Source: a virus
Strand: one strand, 5' to 3'
IMG/VR virus record: IMGVR_UViG_3300024252_000079
Coordinates: 1-23,787 of that record
DNA length: 23,787 bases
The position numbers were made by a program, and so were the translations under genes. Positions 1-7,739 of this stretch are shown here, one piece after another; within the stretch, counting starts at the first letter, position 1; every line of letters starts with the position of its first letter. A model generated the notes under the pieces. It made no database searches. It worked only from the letters and a program-made list of their open reading frames with translations, and was not told the origin of the DNA.

Positions 1-549
1 AAGTGTAATGTCACCTATATCTGTTCCGTCAGAATCAGTAGAAAAAGGAAATTTTTCTATCGTATTATAATATGTACCTCCATTTCTTCCACCAGAAACA
101 TATCCATGAGTAGATGATTTTTGTCCTGTTGCACCATAACTAACTTGTGTTAAGTCGCCTACGTCTGTTGCATCAGCATCTGATGCATAGCTATATTTGT
201 CAATTACGTTAATGGGCCCAGGCGAAGGGTATTGATAACCACCAGAAGCATAACCATAACTTGTTCCTTGAAATGTATAAGACTGAACATCACCAGTACC
301 AGCTCCAACATTCGTCCAAACATTTGAATCTGTAGTAGCATCAGTCAAAATGAAAAACTCTCCTGAAGTACTATTTGCCCATTGTGTGCCTAAAGTTGCG
401 TTAGTTGTTATGGTGGGATCACTTGATGATATTGTTGGCCCTGATACAATACCTGTAAGGTTAGAACCATCAATAGCAGGAAGAGCACCAGTTAGTTTAC
501 TAGCAGCAATATTTACAATATTATCATCTGTTACTTTTGTTACACTCAT
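1..549 (-). CDS. Fibre protein with kelch-like 50-residue repeats (partial)
   Basis: The ATG at 547-549 has AAGGAAATAAG before it and the frame stays open for 183 codons to the window edge, so the 3' end is missing. It starts MSVTKVTDDNIVNIAASKLT and continues GALPAIDGSNLTG, the linker shared with other fibres here; then TQWANSTSGEFFILTDATTD and VWTNVGAGTGD, typical of fibre junctions. From about residue 100 a 50-residue repeat begins: GYASGG...INVIDKYSYASDADATDVGDL, then GYVSGG...YNTIEKFPFSTDSDGTDIGDI. Such G-Y-x-SGG...I-x-K-F/Y repeats look like blades of a kelch-type beta-propeller and could form a receptor-binding head. The number of repeats is not visible. No other start or function can be judged. 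Confidence 0.85.
   Translation of the reverse strand, partial: MSVTKVTDDNIVNIAASKLTGALPAIDGSNLTGIVSGPTISSSDPTITTNATLGTQWANSTSGEFFILTDATTDSNVWTNVGAGTGDVQSYTFQGTSYGYASGGYQYPSPGPINVIDKYSYASDADATDVGDLTQVSYGATGQKSSTHGYVSGGRNGGTYYNTIEKFPFSTDSDGTDIGDITL
464..501 (-). repeat. 38-base exact repeat, copy 1 (fibre linker)
   Basis: Identical at all 38 bases to 9782-9819. It encodes SKLTGALPAIDGS in the kelch-like fibre. The matching copy is in fibre B, about 9.3 kb away. Confidence 0.92.
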
Positions 550-577
550 TTCTTATTTCCTTTTTTGTTATTGAATG

Positions 578-3355
578 TTAGTAATTAACTGCCCATCCGT
601 GAAGCTGTGCTATCTTTGAAGATGCTTGTTGATTAGCCCACTCTGCTTTCATCTTAACCGCTGTGCCAGTATTCGACAGAGTAGTTTTTCCTAAAGGAAT
701 AACATTTGTCGTTCCGTCAAACGTAGTTGGACTACCGTAAGATGCAGCCTCTGTCCAATTGCTTCCGTTATCAGCTGAAAAGTAAGCTTTCAAATCAGTA
801 CCAATTGTGTTTGTACCTACACTATCTTTAACAAGTAAAGCACCCGTTACTTCTGAAACCGTTGAGTCAGCAGTCGATGCAGTTGAAACAAGTGAACCTG
901 TTGCACTTAATGTTGTATTAGTAGCAGTTCCATAAGGTGCTGTAGGAGGCGTGAAATCTGAATCCCAACGGGCTACTCGTGAAATTCTTACTTCATCAAT
1001 ATGAGCATCTGCGTAATAACCCTGCACCGTAGTTTTTCTACCTATATAAAATTCATTTGTATTATTCGTCATATTAAGTGTTGATGTGGTTGTGTTTTCA
1101 GATGTGCCATTCACATAAAATTTCATTACCCCGCTTGACCTAACAACACACAAATGATACCACTGGGGAGATGAAACAGCTGTTGTAGTATTTACTGTTG
1201 CTCCACTTGAACCATCAGACATTTGAAACCTGATAATATTACCAGATGTTCTATACATTGAAAATGCAAATCCTGACCAAGTTGCGTCTGAATTAACTTT
1301 AGACAAAATACCATCTTCGTTACCTGCCCACGCAGCTGTTGGACGATACCAACACTCCATAGTGAAATCACCAGTTCCTAGATTAAATGCATCATCATCA
1401 GGAACGCTTAAATAATCACCAGTACCATCAAAGTACATTGAAGAAGCACCAAACTTTGATTGTGCCGTACTATGCTGAGAATCTCCACCAACTGTAACCG
1501 TCCTAGCATTCTGGCTACTATCCACAAAAGTCTGACTGCCATTAGTCGTATCACTCTGAACCAATAAGAGTGTATCATGGTCTGGCGTTGGTTCTCCGGT
1601 TGCTTCAATAATTGCTTCTATCTTGTTATGGTTTCCATGATGAGCCGTCAGGCTAGTCAATGTATCGTTTTGACCATACCCACCATTAGGATGTGTCCCT
1701 GAAAGATATTCTACAAGTACATTCCCACTTGTACCTTCATCCACACCAATAGCCCAAAATACAGTTCCCTTTTCAATTGGCACATTCAAAACAAAAGTTT
1801 TCTCACCCGCACTATTAAGATTTATAGTTTCCGAATCTGACCCAATTTGTGATACTGGGTTTGTGCCATCAGATGACCAAATTTCATAATGACCGTTAAA
1901 GGCCGTGGTGACGGAAGTAATATTAATTTTAATACCTGTAATATTCCCAGTTCGTGTGGCTTTGAATAGTGACCCCATATATTTAGCTGTAGAGACTCCA
2001 TCACCCCAATTAGTGGAGGCTGAAGCAGTTTCATGGTAGTAACCATCACGCTGAATTTTTGCAGAGTCAGTTATTTTAAAGTTGTCGTAATCAGCTTCTT
2101 GTGGCCCCGGATCACCTGATGCAAACCGCATTGTCCCTGAATAAGTCGTGCCATATGTATGGACAACAACGTCATCATCATAGACTTTGATTGTTCCAGA
2201 TACTCTTTCAATTTTAACAACCGAACCATCTGCAAAAGTATGCGTATCTGATTGTGCAGAAGAACCAATCATAAAATCAGTTACACTTTCGTCACGATAC
2301 CAAAATGAATTGGTCATGCTACTCATTCCTGCCCGTTGGTCAGCGGTGCGAGTCCCATCCTCATCAATTGCATACACACCAAACTCAGACTGATTTGATT
2401 CCGCCAGCGTAAAAGTTATCTCGAAATCGCCATCAAGAGTTATAAGCGTACTAATATTATTATTACTTCCTGTAGCTTTCCAATACGCTCCTATCGAATG
2501 ATCGCCAAGAGGATTACCAGCTACAGGATGTTCGCTGTTTGAGAATGTGTAATCAAAATCATTACTACTCAAAGCAATGTTTGTAGCAGTATCTAATTCT
2601 GAAGCAGAAGTTACATACTCATCAGAACTTACTAATGCATTTACAGAGTTAGTACTATCAACACCTGTTGAATCTTGAAAGTGGTCAATGAAATCATCAG
2701 TCAAGTTCATTGCAACTTTATTATCAACACTAGCCCAATGAAGAGCAAGAGTTGAAAGGTCTTGGTATTGTGATTCAAAATTAACGGACACACTAGCAGG
2801 CAATGTACCTGTTAGTTTAGAAGCGTCCATACTAACAATTTTTGGATTTGTTACTGAACCATCCCACAATGTATTTTCAGCAAGTGCCATGAAATAAACT
2901 AATACTTTCATACCAGTTGGGGGAGCTGTCGTAAATGTCAACGTAGTTCCGCTTACTGTATAATCAGTTCCCGGCTTTTGGTTAACACCATTATATGTAA
3001 CTAAAAGGTCTTCTGGATTAGTTACTGAATGATTCAATGTAAGTGTAGTTGAACCATTACCCGTCATTACTTGATAGTCAATAGCATCTTGTGGTATTAC
3101 AGATGATACTGTCATTTCCTGACCAAGATAAACTACGAATACTATATCACCTGTGGTTGGAGCTGCTGTGAATGTTAGTGTACTTCCAAGTACTGTGTAA
3201 GCTACGTTTGGTTCTTGGACAACACCGCCTACTGAAACTATTAGTCCATTTGCATTTGAAATATATGTTAAGTCAAATGCAACAGTTGAACTATCAGCCG
3301 TAAGGGTCTGCTTTTCCAATACACCATATTCAATATCTCTGCCTATGTAAGCCAT
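578..3355 (-). CDS. Tail fibre protein, long paralogue with LamG-like lectin domain
   Basis: A 925-residue protein. The ends match the 542-residue neighbour: MAYIGRDIEYGVLEKQ plus two QEP/QKP beta modules (1-160), DASKLTGTLPA (178-188), a lectin-like region (about 268-432 with VVKIERVSGTIKVYDDDVVV), and the C-terminal module from about 812 ending HGWAVNY. Extra to this gene are a beta module at about 433-590 (FKATRTGNITGIKINI, VFWAIGVDEG) and a LamG/concanavalin-like domain at about 592-805, recognised by SSMYFDGTGDYLSVPDDDAF, FTMECWYRP, WYHLCVVRSSGVMKFYVNG and HIDEVRISRVARW. LamG folds in fibres usually bind glycans. AAGGGAT precedes the ATG, with 21 bases to the upstream stop. The length difference is explained by insertion of about 370 residues of recognition modules. 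Ligand unknown. Confidence 0.88.
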   Translation of the reverse strand: MAYIGRDIEYGVLEKQTLTADSSTVAFDLTYISNANGLIVSVGGVVQEPNVAYTVLGSTLTFTAAPTTGDIVFVVYLGQEMTVSSVIPQDAIDYQVMTGNGSTTLTLNHSVTNPEDLLVTYNGVNQKPGTDYTVSGTTLTFTTAPPTGMKVLVYFMALAENTLWDGSVTNPKIVSMDASKLTGTLPASVSVNFESQYQDLSTLALHWASVDNKVAMNLTDDFIDHFQDSTGVDSTNSVNALVSSDEYVTSASELDTATNIALSSNDFDYTFSNSEHPVAGNPLGDHSIGAYWKATGSNNNISTLITLDGDFEITFTLAESNQSEFGVYAIDEDGTRTADQRAGMSSMTNSFWYRDESVTDFMIGSSAQSDTHTFADGSVVKIERVSGTIKVYDDDVVVHTYGTTYSGTMRFASGDPGPQEADYDNFKITDSAKIQRDGYYHETASASTNWGDGVSTAKYMGSLFKATRTGNITGIKINITSVTTAFNGHYEIWSSDGTNPVSQIGSDSETINLNSAGEKTFVLNVPIEKGTVFWAIGVDEGTSGNVLVEYLSGTHPNGGYGQNDTLTSLTAHHGNHNKIEAIIEATGEPTPDHDTLLLVQSDTTNGSQTFVDSSQNARTVTVGGDSQHSTAQSKFGASSMYFDGTGDYLSVPDDDAFNLGTGDFTMECWYRPTAAWAGNEDGILSKVNSDATWSGFAFSMYRTSGNIIRFQMSDGSSGATVNTTTAVSSPQWYHLCVVRSSGVMKFYVNGTSENTTTSTLNMTNNTNEFYIGRKTTVQGYYADAHIDEVRISRVARWDSDFTPPTAPYGTATNTTLSATGSLVSTASTADSTVSEVTGALLVKDSVGTNTIGTDLKAYFSADNGSNWTEAASYGSPTTFDGTTNVIPLGKTTLSNTGTAVKMKAEWANQQASSKIAQLHGWAVNY
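2922..2965 (-). repeat. 44-base repeat shared by the two large fibres, copy 1
   Basis: Matches 4566-4609 at 43 of 44 bases. It encodes DYTVSGTTLTFTTAP in the second N-terminal beta module of the 925-residue fibre. It is much closer than the flanking DNA of the two genes. Confidence 0.9.
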
Positions 3356-3376
3356 TTATTTTATATCCCTTCCGTA

Positions 3377-5005
3377 TTAATAGTTAACCGCCCAACCATG
3401 TAAGCGTGTCTCTTTTGTTCCTGATGCCTGATTTGCCCATTCTGCTTTCAATTTCATTTCCGTGCCAGATGTTAAACCAGTTGTCTTTCCAAGTTTAACC
3501 ATTTTCTTTGAAGCACCATTGAAGTTGATAGCTGAACCATAAGAAGCAGCTTCAGTCCAGTTAGCACCATCATCAGCAGAAAAGTAAGCTTTCAAATCAG
3601 TACCGAGTGTAGCAGTTCCAGATGAATTCTCATAAACCATTACACCAGAAGCAGTTGTTGTTGCAGAGTCTGCTGTTGATGCTGTTGAAATAAGCGTACC
3701 TGTTGCGCTTGTTGTAGGAGTAGAAGCAGTAAAAGTTAAACTATCTATATCACCATCAAAAGGTGTTCCGTGATTAGTAAAAGTAAAACGCATATCTACA
3801 TTACTTGTTTCAGGATAAGTATAAACTAAAGAAGAATTAATATATACTTTAACTTGACCAGATATTCTGGTGTATTTAACAACATCACCCGCATTTACAC
3901 CGGCAGACATAACTCGTGCAGTACCAAAAGAAGAATATTGTGCATAAGTTCTGTTAGCTGCACTATTACCAGTAAACCAATACGAAACAGTCATGTTGTC
4001 CATTCCGCCGTAGGCTACACCTGCCCATGTACTATCTTCGGTTACAGGATAAAATCCCCATGCTTGATTATGCACACCAGTTGCTGTAAATTGAATTGTA
4101 AAATCACCAGTTCCAGAAGTCCATACGGATTTAATTCCATCATCTCCTGTTATATTATCAACACCACCAGAAGTAATAGTATAAGCACTAGTATCTCCTG
4201 TCCAATCACCAGAGCCTGGAGTTGTAACCGTATCCGCAGAATAAATACTACTAACATACTCACCAGTAGTATTACGGTCAACTGTTGTTTCCGTCAAGAT
4301 TCCGCTATCACTTTCAAACTGGTCAATGAATACGCCAGGCAAGTTGAAAGATGCTTTGTTATCTGCAACTGCAACGTGTATACCAAGTGAAGCAATTGTT
4401 TGGTCAATACTAGTTGTGTCTACACCCATACCAGCAGGCAATGTACCTGTTAGTTTAGAAGCATTCATTCCAACAATTTTTGCGTCTGTTACTGAATTAT
4501 CAGCAAGTGTTCCAATTGCAGCTGCTTTACCCAAATGATAAACAAGGATTCCCATACCACTATCAGGAGCTGTCGTAAATGTCAACGTAGTTCCGCTCAC
4601 TGTATAATCTGTAACCGGCACTTGTGTTACACCATTCAGCATAACCATTAGTGATTGTGCATTTTCAGGTGCTGTTGATAGCGTAATAGGTGTAGTATCA
4701 GAACCATCACCAGTACCAGTTTGAAAAGTAATGCTCTCTCTTACACCAGAAGCTGTAGTTAGCTCTTTTCCGAGATATACTGCATAGGCAACTAAACCGT
4801 TTGCAGGAGCAGCAGTGAATGTTAGAGTTGTACCTGATGCAGTATAAGCTACATCGGGTTCTTGAATAATACCACCAACACTAACCAATAAACTCTTTGC
4901 ATCTTTAACACCACTATCCAAAACAAATGCAGTTGTTGAGCCGTTAGTTGTGAAGGACTGCTTATCCAATACACCATATTGAATATCTCTTCCTATGTAA
5001 GCCAT
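3377..5005 (-). CDS. Tail fibre protein, short paralogue
   Basis: A 542-residue protein. Residues 1-160 start with MAYIGRDIQYGVLDKQSF and hold two beta modules of the form LLVSVGGIIQEP-x-x-AYT...TTLTFTAAP and LMVMLNGVTQVP...TTLTFTTAP-x-SGM. Residues about 170-190 have DNSVTDAKI and ASKLTGTLPAG, a linker found in the other fibres. The middle (about 235-425) looks like one lectin-type beta sandwich (GDFTIQFTA, VKYTRISGQVKVYINSSLVY). The last 115 residues (STASTADS, GTDLKAYFSADDGANWTEAA, KAEWANQASG, ending HGWAVNY) match the end of the next gene. It is probably a host-recognition fibre. AAGGAT lies before the ATG. Compared with its paralogue it lacks two central modules. Confidence 0.87.
   Translation of the reverse strand: MAYIGRDIQYGVLDKQSFTTNGSTTAFVLDSGVKDAKSLLVSVGGIIQEPDVAYTASGTTLTFTAAPANGLVAYAVYLGKELTTASGVRESITFQTGTGDGSDTTPITLSTAPENAQSLMVMLNGVTQVPVTDYTVSGTTLTFTTAPDSGMGILVYHLGKAAAIGTLADNSVTDAKIVGMNASKLTGTLPAGMGVDTTSIDQTIASLGIHVAVADNKASFNLPGVFIDQFESDSGILTETTVDRNTTGEYVSSIYSADTVTTPGSGDWTGDTSAYTITSGGVDNITGDDGIKSVWTSGTGDFTIQFTATGVHNQAWGFYPVTEDSTWAGVAYGGMDNMTVSYWFTGNSAANRTYAQYSSFGTARVMSAGVNAGDVVKYTRISGQVKVYINSSLVYTYPETSNVDMRFTFTNHGTPFDGDIDSLTFTASTPTTSATGTLISTASTADSATTTASGVMVYENSSGTATLGTDLKAYFSADDGANWTEAASYGSAINFNGASKKMVKLGKTTGLTSGTEMKLKAEWANQASGTKETRLHGWAVNY
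4566..4609 (-). repeat. 44-base repeat shared by the two large fibres, copy 2
   Basis: Partner of 2922-2965 in the 542-residue fibre, with one silent-looking difference. It suggests recent exchange or conversion between the paralogues. Confidence 0.9.
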
Positions 5006-5058
5006 TTAATTATCCTTTTTAATATTATTTATTATTTGGGTTATCGTTTAATGTTAGA

Positions 5059-5385
5059 TTAGGAATTAACATCTTCTAAGATTGAACAGACAACATCACA
5101 AGCACCTGAAGCTGTTACACGAATACTATCGCCAGTTTCAAGGATAACTTTTTGTCCTGAAATAACCTGCAATGAACTACCAGATGGGATCGGAGCATCT
5201 TTAACAATAAATGCATCGGTACTTGCAGAACTGTCCAGTACTTCAGCAGAAGCTGTAACAGCACTTGCTGTTGTATTTGCAATATCCAACTCTAGGATAA
5301 TACTATCCTTACTAGCGGGTGCTGTGTATACAGTCGTTACTGAAGTTACACCTACTGATTGTACGCCTTTGAAATCATTAGCCAT
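5059..5385 (-). CDS. Small beta-rich virion-type protein
   Basis: A 108-residue protein with alternating hydrophobic/Thr-Ser segments (VGVTSVTTVYTAPASKDSII, LDIANTTASAVTASAEVLD, a PIPSGSSLQVISGQKVILE turn, GDSIRVTASGACDVVC), which suggests a single beta-sandwich domain of about 100 residues. It has no signal peptide or membrane segment. Similar small Ser/Thr-rich proteins occur among virion genes of marine phages, but I cannot name the family. AAAGGAAC precedes the ATG, and the 141-base gap upstream, the largest between genes in this window, holds two late-promoter-like motifs, so it may be the first gene of its own transcript with the two large fibres that follow. It could be a decoration protein or fibre accessory; this is inferred from size and place. 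Confidence 0.78.
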   Translation of the reverse strand: MANDFKGVQSVGVTSVTTVYTAPASKDSIILELDIANTTASAVTASAEVLDSSASTDAFIVKDAPIPSGSSLQVISGQKVILETGDSIRVTASGACDVVCSILEDVNS

Positions 5386-5457
5386 GGTTTTGTTCCTTTA
5401 TTATAGATTGTGTTATCTGTGGTTAGTGTTACGGAGTTTTACTGAACTCATTACCAT

Positions 5458-5465
5458 TATTTATA
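5458..5465 (-). promoter_or_regulatory. T4-type late promoter motif, proximal copy in the 141-base gap
   Basis: Minus-strand TATAAATA 73 bases upstream of the ATG at 5385, in ACTTATAAATAATGG. The leader would be about 60 bases. This gap is the longest stretch without a gene in the window; apart from the two motifs and the ribosome site AAAGGAAC I see only a weak 5-base inverted repeat (GAGTT/AACTC) near 5435-5450. Confidence 0.55.
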
Positions 5466-5509
5466 AGTATCTCTCACTCCAATTCATTGTAAAACAAACT
5501 TTTTTCTTT

Positions 5510-5517
5510 TATTTATA
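5510..5517 (-). promoter_or_regulatory. T4-type late promoter motif, distal copy in the 141-base gap
   Basis: Minus-strand TATAAATA lying 9 bases past the stop of the 255-residue fibre gene. It is followed by an A-rich tract as at the other sites. With the second copy at 5458-5465 it would give two start sites for the small beta protein and the two large fibres downstream. Confidence 0.5.
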
Positions 5518-5526
5518 AATCTTTTT

Positions 5527-6294
5527 TTATCCTAATGCAATTGCAACTGCAACTGCGAAACCCTCTGTAGCACCTGATGATACAGAGGTTGTATTTTCCC
5601 ATTTGGATGTTGCTGAATTGTATACTAATTGTTGTCCATTACTAGGAGTAGTTATAGTGGTATCATTCATTTCTTCTAGGGTATTTTCTGTGCTGACCTG
5701 TGCATCAACATATGCTGTTGTTGCAAGTTTAGTTGAATTATCACTTGGGGATTGAGTTGTACCTGTAATTGTTCCTGCGATACTACCAGAACCAATAATA
5801 CCATTACTGTTTAAATCTAAATTACCACCTAATTGTGTTCCAGCAATAGTTGTAACTGTTAAAATACCAGTAGCAGAAATATTACCAGTACCAATAATGT
5901 CATTACTGTTTAAATCTAAATCGCCACCTAAAGAAGGGCTTGTATCAGATACAATATTTATTGCACCTATAAATCCACCTAGAGCAGTAATTGTTCCAGT
6001 AGCAGCAATCGTTCCAGTAGCAGAAATATTACCAGTACCAGTAATATTTTTATTGTTTAAATCTAAATGACCACCGAGTTGTGGCGTTACATCTTCAATA
6101 AGATTTTCCATATCATCACTATCAGTAGCAACAACTTCATTGATAGCAGCAACAAGGCTTGATTTATCTGTAGTAGTTAAACCACTTAAATCACCAGCAT
6201 TAGCTCCTACACCAAATACCAAAGTGCCCAAATTATTATTTTTTGTTCTCCACTCGTCAAAAGTGTCTGATAAATTTACTGTAATGCTAGGCAT
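5527..6294 (-). CDS. Repeat-containing tail fibre protein
   Basis: A 255-residue protein. The N-terminus (ITVNLSDTFDEWRTKNNNLG, residues 4-23) followed by LTTTDKSSLVAAINEVV (39-55) is a common start in phage fibre and baseplate-appended proteins. Residues about 70-175 have three repeats of P-x-LGG-x-LDLN-x-x-x-I-x-GTGNISATG, visible also as three DNA repeats. STKLATTAYVDAQV (187-200) is a segment often found before the head of phage fibres. The C-terminus (LVYNSATSKWENTT, then a hydrophobic AVAVAIALG) is short, so there is no large receptor domain. A strong TAGGAGT precedes the ATG. It may be a short fibre, or a base to which another protein binds; the role beyond fibre-like is inferred. Confidence 0.82.
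   Translation of the reverse strand: MPSITVNLSDTFDEWRTKNNNLGTLVFGVGANAGDLSGLTTTDKSSLVAAINEVVATDSDDMENLIEDVTPQLGGHLDLNNKNITGTGNISATGTIAATGTITALGGFIGAINIVSDTSPSLGGDLDLNSNDIIGTGNISATGILTVTTIAGTQLGGNLDLNSNGIIGSGSIAGTITGTTQSPSDNSTKLATTAYVDAQVSTENTLEEMNDTTITTPSNGQQLVYNSATSKWENTTSVSSGATEGFAVAVAIALG
5782..6080 (-). repeat. Three imperfect DNA repeats in the 255-residue fibre
   Basis: Copies at about 5782-5835, 5869-5931 and 6016-6080 share TGTTTAAATCTAAAT (plus-strand reading; TTGTTTAAATC in the third) with flanking ACCAGTACCA. They encode LGG-x-LDLN-x-x-x-I-x-GTG units. Confidence 0.85.
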
Positions 6295-6334
6295 TTATTT
6301 TACTCCTAAGAACGACATAGTATTTATTATTTGT

Positions 6335-6838
6335 TTACCATCTATAAGGCTTATCTGCAAATGGATAGTCAGGGTCTTCATATTTTACAACTGTTTCATC
6401 GTAATATTTTGAATCTGGATTATGTTGTGATAGAGCATCAGACGTATCCCACATATCAAACCATGTACCATGTTCATTATAATGCTCTTCGTTCCAAACA
6501 AACCTATTAGGCCCACCATTCAATCCTGTTGGATAAGGAATAGGGGGTTCATATCTAAATGTTTCTGTATTAAAAACAAAACTAGGAAAAGGTGTTGGAG
6601 GAATGAATGCATCATTATCCCTATCATAAGTATAGTCGAGTCCTGCAAAGTTTTTTCTTATTGCTGGTTTACTATCTTCTAATCCAGTTTCAGGATCATA
6701 ATGTTTTCCACCAAAGGTATTATAAGATGTCTTAATCCATTCTCCACCAAGACCATCATCATAGTTATCTATAAAACTTTGGGATGCTGCTATTACATTA
6801 ACTACTTTATTATCTATAACTTTTGCAAAGTGTGCCAT
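6335..6838 (-). CDS. Conserved marine-phage virion-type protein, 167 residues
   Basis: The frame is open further upstream to 6946, but the best start is the ATG at 6836-6838: it is preceded by TAGGAG about 10 bases away and gives the natural beginning MAHFAKVIDNKVVNVIAAS. The longer version would overlap the Gly-rich gene and add residues that are only its frame-shadow. The protein is acidic and rich in Tyr, Pro, Trp and Asn, with WIKTSYNTFGGKHY, LDYTYDRDNDAFIPPTPFPS and FVWNEEHYNEHGTWF. Proteins of this pattern recur beside fibre genes in marine T4-like phages, as I remember them, but I know of no assigned function. No signal peptide or enzyme motif is visible. The position between adhesin and fibre genes suggests a virion or fibre-assembly role. 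Confidence 0.82.
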   Translation of the reverse strand: MAHFAKVIDNKVVNVIAASQSFIDNYDDGLGGEWIKTSYNTFGGKHYDPETGLEDSKPAIRKNFAGLDYTYDRDNDAFIPPTPFPSFVFNTETFRYEPPIPYPTGLNGGPNRFVWNEEHYNEHGTWFDMWDTSDALSQHNPDSKYYDETVVKYEDPDYPFADKPYRW

Positions 6839-6857
6839 TAAATATTTTCTCCTATAA
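6839..6857 (-). promoter_or_regulatory. Ribosome binding site that decides the 167-residue start
   Basis: Minus-strand ATAGGAGAAAATATTTA directly precedes ATG 6836-6838. The TAGGAG core and spacing support this start over the in-frame ATG at 6944-6946, which lies inside the Gly-rich gene. Confidence 0.75.
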
Positions 6858-7721
6858 TTATAATGGAAATGGTGCTCTAATAACAACAATGCCTCTGCCA
6901 CCTGTGCCGGGGTTTGAGCCACTACCAGAACCATGTCCACCACCACCTGTATTTATTACACCATCTGCTACGCCGGGTGAAGTGCCTGGGTTTCCACCGC
7001 CACCGTTACCACCGGCAGATTCTCCACTATTTCCAGAAGTATTTCCACCACCGCCTCCGCCGCCTCCAGCATAGAATACAGCAGAACCAGTTCTAAGGTC
7101 ATTTGATAATCCAACACCACCAACGCCTGAACCACCACCATTACAACCACCACAGCCGGGACAACCACCGAATGCATTAGCATTAGCACCAATTCCACCA
7201 GCACCACCGCCTCCGCCTCCACCCGTGACTGCTCCACAACTTGAACCTCCACCTCCGTTATTTCCTTGTCCAGCAGTTCCTGCACTACCACCCGCACCGC
7301 CGGGTTGGGCTGGATGTCCACCACCAGAACCAGAACCACCAATACCAGTATTTGTTCCTTTGAAACCTCCACCAACAGCATCAGTTAAACCAGTAATTCC
7401 TGTAGTATTATTAAATCCAGAAGATGTTTGAGTACCGCCACCACCTACAATAATATTAAATAAGCCGGGACTTACTGCTAAAGCATTTTGTACTACCATT
7501 CCACCAGCACCACCACCGCCATGTCCAGCTCCACCACCACCGCCTCCGGCAACTGAAAGAACATCAACGGTAACTGCGTTAGAACCAGTAATTTCAAAAG
7601 TACCAGACTCTAAAAAAGTATGAATTTTGAAATTAGACCTAAAGGTTTCAGTACCACCGAAAGTGCCGGGGTCTACCAAACCTACTGTACCAGTATGTCT
7701 ACCTTGATTTATAAATGCCAT
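6858..7721 (-). CDS. Stand-alone Gly-rich adhesin
   Basis: A 287-residue protein of which more than half is Gly-rich (roughly residues 57-280): runs of GGGGGGAG, GGGGHGSGSGSNPG and several Asn/Ser/Ala interruptions, with Cys-containing segments such as GGCPGCGGCNGG. The front (residues 1-55) is not Gly-rich and contains FKIHTFLESGTFEI, which resembles the lead-in to the Gly-rich domain of the preceding gene; the ending GGRGIVVIRAPF also matches that gene's GGSGIVVI. It therefore looks like a detached copy of the adhesin domain, possibly a separate tip protein. The ATG has AAGGAAT at good spacing and follows the preceding gene by 18 bases. The opposite strand appears as proline-rich open frames, which are shadows. 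Receptor and assembly partner are unknown. Confidence 0.82.
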   Translation of the reverse strand: MAFINQGRHTGTVGLVDPGTFGGTETFRSNFKIHTFLESGTFEITGSNAVTVDVLSVAGGGGGGAGHGGGGAGGMVVQNALAVSPGLFNIIVGGGGTQTSSGFNNTTGITGLTDAVGGGFKGTNTGIGGSGSGGGHPAQPGGAGGSAGTAGQGNNGGGGSSCGAVTGGGGGGGAGGIGANANAFGGCPGCGGCNGGGSGVGGVGLSNDLRTGSAVFYAGGGGGGGGNTSGNSGESAGGNGGGGNPGTSPGVADGVINTGGGGHGSGSGSNPGTGGRGIVVIRAPFPL

Positions 7722-7739
7722 AACTTATTCCTTATTATA

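Noticed and set aside
3854-4390. Plus-strand open frame of 178 codons
   Set aside because: It lies opposite a well-supported fibre gene, is rich in Ser/Thr/Ile/Cys as expected from the reverse of its repeats, and has no ribosome site or recognisable motif.
5435-5450. Inverted repeat GAGTT/AACTC as a terminator
   Set aside because: The stem is only 5 pairs and no T-run follows on the minus strand.
6839-6946. Upstream extension of the 167-residue gene by 36 codons
   Set aside because: The extension overlaps the Gly-rich gene in another frame, and a strong ribosome site precedes the internal ATG at 6838.
6968-7381. Minus-strand frame of 137 codons rich in Val and Leu
   Set aside because: It is the shifted frame of the Gly-rich adhesin gene (Gly codons read as Val/Leu/Glu); there is no independent support.
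6823-7431. Proline-rich plus-strand frames
   Set aside because: Runs of CCACCACC are simply the complement of Gly codons in the minus-strand adhesin.
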